NCBI GenBank assembly: GCA_024710355.1
Contig: JANJUX010000041.1
Location: 154,945-218,944 of the forward strand
Origin: Candidatus Rifleibacteriota bacterium
GTDB taxonomy: Bacteria > Muiribacteriota > Ozemobacteria > Ozemobacterales > Ozemobacteraceae
Length of the DNA: 64,000 nt
Direction: 5' to 3'
Shown: one piece after another, positions 59,210 to 64,000 of the stretch
Numbering within the stretch: the first letter of the stretch is position 1
How the letters are laid out: every line of letters begins with the position of its first letter
Program-made: the position numbers and the translations under genes
Notes under the pieces: model-generated
Told to the model about the DNA's origin: nothing
Database searches by the model: none
What the model saw: only the letters and a program-made list of their open reading frames with translations

Positions 59210-62200
59210 ATGAGCCGAAAAAGAGCCTCAGCATTCTTAAGAATGGCTGTATTGCTGGCGTTTTCGGCTCTTTTTGTCTTTTCACAGCTTCTTGCCGACC
59301 AGGAACCGAGTGTGATCAAAATCGGGGTGCTCAAAAAAGAGAGCATCGGCGGCTGGAACTATGAATGGCAGGAAACCATCGAGTTTCTGAACCGCGAGAT
59401 TACCGAGCACCTTTTTCAGATCCAGCTGATGGGCTGGAACGAGCTGCGGACTGCGGTTGAAGACAGTGAAGTCGATTTTGTCATTGCCAGCCCGATTTTT
59501 AACGTCGAAGCCGGCATGGCCGGCAATATGACGGTGCTTGCCACCCTCAAACGCGAAAGCGAAAAAATCGAGGCCTTCGACAACCTATTCGGCTCGGTTA
59601 TTTTCTGGCGTGCCGACGATAAAAACATCAAATCACTCTGGGATATCCGCAACAAAAAGCTGGTAGCAGGGCCGGTGCAGTCGATCGGCGGCTGGCTGGC
59701 AGCAGCCCGTGAATTTGCCGAGCGCGGCATCGACCTGCGCAAAGCCTGCCGCGAGATCACTCATCATGCCGATATCGAAAAGATTGTCGACGAGGTTCTC
59801 TCCGGTCGGGCTGACTTTGGTATCTGTCGCACTTCGAGCCTCGAACTGCTGGCAAAAGGGGGTAAGTTCGACATGAATTCGATTACCTTCAGCCGCGAAC
59901 TTTATCTGCATACCAACGCCCTGCCGTTCGCGTGTTCAACCAGGCTCTACCCTGAATGGTCTTTCGCAAGGGTCAGGCACACCAACGAGAACCTGGTAGA
60001 ACGGGTAACTCTGGCCATACTCAAAATGTCTGATGTCGAAGTCCCCAAAAAAATTACCTGGGGTATAGCGGCTAATTATGCCCAGGTTCACCAGTTGATG
60101 CAGGTTTTGAACCTTGAACCCTATAATACCGATAATTCGATGGTGGCGAATCTGATCAGCAGATTTCGCAACTGGCTCGCCATTTTCCTGATTTCCATGG
60201 TTATTCTCGGCCTGGTTATTTTTTATCTTCTCGCTCTCAACCGCCGACTGCGCAACGTTACCGAAGAACTTGCCGGCCAGCGCTCGTTTTTGAAGCACCT
60301 CATCGACTCCATTCCCGACTTTATTTTCGTCAAAGATTTTCAGGGGCATTACCTGCTCTGCAACCAGTCGTTCGCCAGAAGCTTCGGCTGCAACCCGGAG
60401 CAGATCGCGGGTAAAACCGACGCCGAAGTGTTTCCCGGCATGGAACCCATACTCGAAGCAATACCGCTTCTGCCCGACAAAATCGGCACCGAAAAATTCG
60501 CCCGCGAAATCGATCTGCCTGACTCCACCACAATTTTCGGCGAAATCATCCGCGTCACCTGCAAACTCCGCGACAGCGAAGAGCCGCGCCTGGTCGGCAT
60601 CATTCGCGATGTCTCGGTAAGCCACCGGGCCCGCCAGATTCAGGAACAGCGCGAGAAGCTGATCTCTGGTATAGCAGAAGCAGCCCATCTGGTCGTCGGA
60701 GCTGAAACATCGGTTGAAGAATCGATGCCGGTGGCACTTGACGCCATCGCTGTTGCGGTCGGAGCCGACCGCATCGGTCTGATCAAGAGAGGCGAAAATG
60801 ACCTGCACGACAGCACCTCGATCTCTTTCAGATGCTTTTCATGCTATTGCCGCAACCAGCATCACTGCCACCGCCAGACCGCCGATCTCGTTTACGAAAT
60901 TATCCGCACCAATTCTTCAAAGCTTCTGAACGGCTCCGGTATTGGCAGAAACTTTGCAGAATTTTCCACCGATATTCAGGCAAACCTGCGCGCAGTCGGC
61001 CTCAAATCTCTTCTCATCATTCCGATTTTTGTACATAAAAAATTCTGGGGCTGCCTCGAAGTACACGTTCTCTCAGAAGAACGCCGCTGGTTCGACTTCG
61101 AGATTTCAGCTCTCGAACTGGCTGCCGACATCTTCGGTTCGATGATCGAGCGCAGCAACGATTTCAGACAACTGCTCGATTATCGCGACCGACTTAAGCT
61201 GGCTCTCGATTCCGCTGGCCTTTTCCTCTGGGAATACGACTTCGAAAACAATACCAACAGTACTCCTGACGACCTCTACCATAACCTGGGCTATACGGAA
61301 CCAGAAGAAGTCAGTCGCCAGCGACAGATCGGCTTCGAGATCATTCACCCTGAAGATCTGCATCTGATCAAGAATATAGCCGAAGTCGAGAACTGCCAGT
61401 TTGAAGCGCGCCTCAAGAGCCATGGCGGCAAATATCTGTGGCATTCATTTATCGGGCGCAACTACTTTGGCAGCAATCACCGTCACGTCAGGCTCATCGG
61501 CTTTTTCCGCAACACCACCGTCGAGCACGAAAACGCCATGGCCCTGCGCATGGAAGAGGGGCGCAACGTGCACGCACTCACCGCAGCGCATGCCGCGAGC
61601 TGGGAATACGTGCCCGAAGAACGGCGGTTTTACTGGTCGAGCCATATCAAGAACCTGCTCGGCTACAATCCAGAAATTTTTTCACCGAACATTCAGTCTG
61701 TCTACCAGGTCATTCACCCTGATGATCTGCATGCGGCCAAAGAAGCCGTGCGCCGGTTTCTGCTTTCGGGTAAAGAATTACGCTTCGACTGCCGACTGCG
61801 CAAGTTTGATGGCAGCTACAGCTGGTTCACCAACATTGGCACACAGGTTAAAGACCCGGAAATGGAAGAATACCGCTATTACGGCATTCTCATTGATATT
61901 TCCGAAACCCGCGCCCTGCAGCAGAACCTTCTCGAAGCCCGCAACCGTGCCGAAGAAATGGCGGTTCAGGCCCAGCAGGCCAGCCAGGCGAAAACCGAAT
62001 TTCTTGCCAACATGTCGCATGAGATCAGAACCCCGATGAACGGCATTCTCGGGATGCTCGAACTGCTGATGGCAACAGAACTCAACTTGCGACAGCAGGA
62101 GTTTGCTGACCTGATCTACCGCTCTTCCCACTCACTGCTAAACATTCTCAATTCGGTACTTGACCTGTCGAAAATCGAGGCCGGAAAGCTGGTTCTTGAG

Positions 62201-63958
62201 CCAATGGGCATCAACCTGCGCCGCCTGATGGAAGAAACCGTCAGCCTGATGCAGCCGCTGGCCGAAAAGAAAAAAATCGAGATGGTCCTCAAGTTTCCGC
62301 CGTCGGTGCCGGAAAACGTCATTGTCGATGGTGGCAGACTACGCCAGGTTCTGGTCAACCTGCTCAGCAACGCCGTAAAATTCACCGAAGAAGGCTTTAT
62401 CAGCCTTGAGGTCAATGCCGAAGCAATGGCAGACAACAGCGCTTCATTCACTTTCAGGGTCAAAGATACCGGCATCGGCATGACCGCCGAGCAGCAGAAG
62501 ATTGTTTTCGACAAATTCAGCCAGGCCGACTCCTCCATCACCAGGCGCTTCGGCGGCACCGGGCTCGGCCTTACCATCTGCCAGGAACTGACTAAACTTA
62601 TGGGTGGCGAAATAAAGCTCGAAAGCGCCCCGGGGCTCGGCACCAAGATTCGCTTCACCCTGGCCTTGAAGCTGTCTGAAAACCAGATCGGCCAGCGGCC
62701 TGAATTCCCCGCCAACCTGAAGGTGTTTTTGGCCGGGCCAGCCAACCCGGTTACAGATACTCTTGGCGAGATCCTCACCGCCTGGAACCAGGACTGGCGA
62801 CTGATCGACCGCGACCAGATCCGCGAAACCCTTCTGAAAGAAAGCGGGCCGGCAAGCCCGACCCTTGGCATAATCGACCTCGCTCCCGGCGAAAAACCTG
62901 ATGAACGTCAAATCACTGACAATATTCCCAATACTGCTGGCACAATTTATCTGATGACACCGCGACAGCTCACCGCCATCAGCAGTGCTGGCCGCAAACT
63001 GGCAGAAGCCTATCTCATAAGCAAGCCGGTGACCAGTGCCAAACTTGCATCAGCCATGCTGGAGATGCTCAATCGCAGAAAACAGCGGGCAACCGAGGCG
63101 TTCCACTCGATTAAAGCGGCCAGCGGGCGCTTCAAAGCTCTTGCCCCGGATTTTTCGCTCAAAACACTGGTGGTCGAAGACAACGAAATCAACCAGGAAG
63201 TGGCCCGCGGAATTCTCGAAATGTTTGGCTGCACCGTTACCGTCACCGGTTCTGGTGCCGAAGCGCTTGAATTTCTTGATCAACAGGCGTTTGACGCGGT
63301 TTTTCTCGACTGTCAGATGCCCGAAATGGATGGCTTCGAAGTAATCAGAAGAATCCGGGCGATCGAAAAGATGCAGACAATGCCGGTAATTGCCATGACC
63401 GCCTATTCGATGCCCGGCGACCGTGAAAAATGTCTGGCTGCAGGTATGAACGATTATCTGTCGAAACCAATCAACCCCGATCTGCTGCTGCAGATTCTGC
63501 GCAACATCAAAACGCACACAGCCAACATCAGCACTCCGGTTCAACCGGTAGAAATTTCATCACCGAACTCTTCTGACGCTGACGAACCGGTATTCGATGC
63601 CGCCAGAATCAGAAGAATCTTCTCCCGTAAACCGGCGGCCCTTGAAAAAATCGTCACAGCCTCGCATCAGAACTTTCAGAAAATCCTGCTTGAGTTTCAA
63701 AAGCACCTGGCTGAAAAAGATTTTTCAGGCTGCAGAAAGTCGGCGCACACCATGAAGGGCTCAACCGCCAATCTTGGCGGCAATCTCGTGTCTGCCATTG
63801 CCCAGAAGCTTGAAAATGCCTGCAGAGAAGAAAACCACCTGCTGGCAGAAGAACTTAAAACCGAGCTGAAGCTGCACTATGAAGACTTTCACATCGCCCT
63901 GAAACGCCTCAGCGAAGAACTGTCGCAGGCCGCTGCCACCACCACGAAACAACCCTGA
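59210..63958 (+). CDS. hybrid sensor histidine kinase with periplasmic PhnD-like sensor, PAS, GAF, REC and HPt domains
   Basis: A 1582-aa sensor kinase. A signal peptide (1 to about 29) leads to a PhnD/TtrS-like periplasmic binding domain (about 35-300, beginning VIKIGVLKKES). A membrane helix is at about 322-343 (AIFLISMVILGLVIFYLLAL). The cytoplasmic part has a PAS (about 357-470) and a GAF (about 490-650). The GAF holds an unusual cysteine/histidine cluster, CFSCYCRNQHHCH. Two PAS domains (about 655-910) follow, then HisKA with phospho-His937 (ANMSHEIRTPMNG) and the ATPase domain. Next come a degenerate receiver (about 1165-1290), a receiver with Asp1367 (VFLDCQMPEMDGF) and an HPt domain with His1513. 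It forms a complete internal phosphorelay. No response regulator is seen before the window ends. It starts 24 bases after the HEAT gene, with an AGGAGG site. Confidence 0.93.
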   Translation: MSRKRASAFLRMAVLLAFSALFVFSQLLADQEPSVIKIGVLKKESIGGWNYEWQETIEFLNREITEHLFQIQLMGWNELRTAVEDSEVDFVIASPIFNVEAGMAGNMTVLATLKRESEKIEAFDNLFGSVIFWRADDKNIKSLWDIRNKKLVAGPVQSIGGWLAAAREFAERGIDLRKACREITHHADIEKIVDEVLSGRADFGICRTSSLELLAKGGKFDMNSITFSRELYLHTNALPFACSTRLYPEWSFARVRHTNENLVERVTLAILKMSDVEVPKKITWGIAANYAQVHQLMQVLNLEPYNTDNSMVANLISRFRNWLAIFLISMVILGLVIFYLLALNRRLRNVTEELAGQRSFLKHLIDSIPDFIFVKDFQGHYLLCNQSFARSFGCNPEQIAGKTDAEVFPGMEPILEAIPLLPDKIGTEKFAREIDLPDSTTIFGEIIRVTCKLRDSEEPRLVGIIRDVSVSHRARQIQEQREKLISGIAEAAHLVVGAETSVEESMPVALDAIAVAVGADRIGLIKRGENDLHDSTSISFRCFSCYCRNQHHCHRQTADLVYEIIRTNSSKLLNGSGIGRNFAEFSTDIQANLRAVGLKSLLIIPIFVHKKFWGCLEVHVLSEERRWFDFEISALELAADIFGSMIERSNDFRQLLDYRDRLKLALDSAGLFLWEYDFENNTNSTPDDLYHNLGYTEPEEVSRQRQIGFEIIHPEDLHLIKNIAEVENCQFEARLKSHGGKYLWHSFIGRNYFGSNHRHVRLIGFFRNTTVEHENAMALRMEEGRNVHALTAAHAASWEYVPEERRFYWSSHIKNLLGYNPEIFSPNIQSVYQVIHPDDLHAAKEAVRRFLLSGKELRFDCRLRKFDGSYSWFTNIGTQVKDPEMEEYRYYGILIDISETRALQQNLLEARNRAEEMAVQAQQASQAKTEFLANMSHEIRTPMNGILGMLELLMATELNLRQQEFADLIYRSSHSLLNILNSVLDLSKIEAGKLVLEPMGINLRRLMEETVSLMQPLAEKKKIEMVLKFPPSVPENVIVDGGRLRQVLVNLLSNAVKFTEEGFISLEVNAEAMADNSASFTFRVKDTGIGMTAEQQKIVFDKFSQADSSITRRFGGTGLGLTICQELTKLMGGEIKLESAPGLGTKIRFTLALKLSENQIGQRPEFPANLKVFLAGPANPVTDTLGEILTAWNQDWRLIDRDQIRETLLKESGPASPTLGIIDLAPGEKPDERQITDNIPNTAGTIYLMTPRQLTAISSAGRKLAEAYLISKPVTSAKLASAMLEMLNRRKQRATEAFHSIKAASGRFKALAPDFSLKTLVVEDNEINQEVARGILEMFGCTVTVTGSGAEALEFLDQQAFDAVFLDCQMPEMDGFEVIRRIRAIEKMQTMPVIAMTAYSMPGDREKCLAAGMNDYLSKPINPDLLLQILRNIKTHTANISTPVQPVEISSPNSSDADEPVFDAARIRRIFSRKPAALEKIVTASHQNFQKILLEFQKHLAEKDFSGCRKSAHTMKGSTANLGGNLVSAIAQKLENACREENHLLAEELKTELKLHYEDFHIALKRLSEELSQAAATTTKQP

Positions 63959-64000
63959 CGTTCATTCAACATCTTCCACAAAAGAGCCGGGTCGAAAATC

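Overview
The window is a gene-dense stretch of about 64 kb from a bacterial chromosome. Many genes overlap by 1-4 bases, ribosome binding sites are mostly AGGAG-like, and the promoters I can read have the form TTGNNN-17-TANNNT. I see no tRNA, rRNA, phage, insertion sequence or CRISPR array. Signal peptides, lipoproteins, a polysaccharide deacetylase and a hybrid sensor kinase with a periplasmic sensor suggest a Gram-negative, probably anaerobic heterotroph. The mix of molybdenum hydroxylases, an amine/imino-acid-type dehydrogenase, HEAT/TPR proteins, zinc-ribbon proteins and many secreted proteins of unknown function would suit a poorly cultured lineage such as Candidatus Riflebacteria. That placement is a guess.

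Layout. 1-1270 (-) is the truncated start of a CHASE2 plus nucleotide-cyclase receptor. 1781-5118 (+) is a five-gene flavin and iron-sulfur dehydrogenase complex of the HcnABC / dye-linked proline dehydrogenase type. 5185-8177 (+) holds a secreted HExxH metallopeptidase-like protein and a glycosyltransferase. 8217-8689 (-) holds two small unknown genes. 8843-10969 (+) holds alkaline phosphatase, a 54-residue CXXC protein and a membrane polyferredoxin. A 449-aa lipoprotein follows at 11123 (-).

The centre, 12660-29920, is a selenium/molybdenum island. selD (fused to a DUF3343 domain), an EF2568-type cysteine desulfurase and yedF form one minus-strand operon. yqeC, yqeB, mocA and a two-subunit selenium-dependent molybdenum hydroxylase form a second. 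A plus-strand glycosyltransferase/deacetylase pair lies between them. After a secreted M48 protease (-), a second, three-subunit molybdenum hydroxylase (+) follows, with lysine-rich extensions. Known biology of this gene set is that SelD makes selenophosphate for a labile selenium cofactor on the molybdenum hydroxylase rather than for selenocysteine. No selA or selB is present in the window.

30095-50718 is dominated by envelope and secreted proteins: a TPR/HEAT protein, a 903-aa secreted unknown, a dicarboxylate/glutamate symporter, a DUF433 protein, a small lipoprotein, a zinc-ribbon membrane protein, an NHL-repeat protein, and a 3379-aa secreted protein with about 22 Ig-like repeats.

50930-63958 (+) contains a TPR-tail membrane protein and then one probable operon from a good promoter at 51867: mtnA, a class II aldolase, ileS (type 2), dnaN, a HEAT/zinc-ribbon protein and a 1582-aa hybrid histidine kinase. 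mtnA next to a class II aldolase suggests a 5'-methylthioadenosine salvage shunt ending in DHAP.
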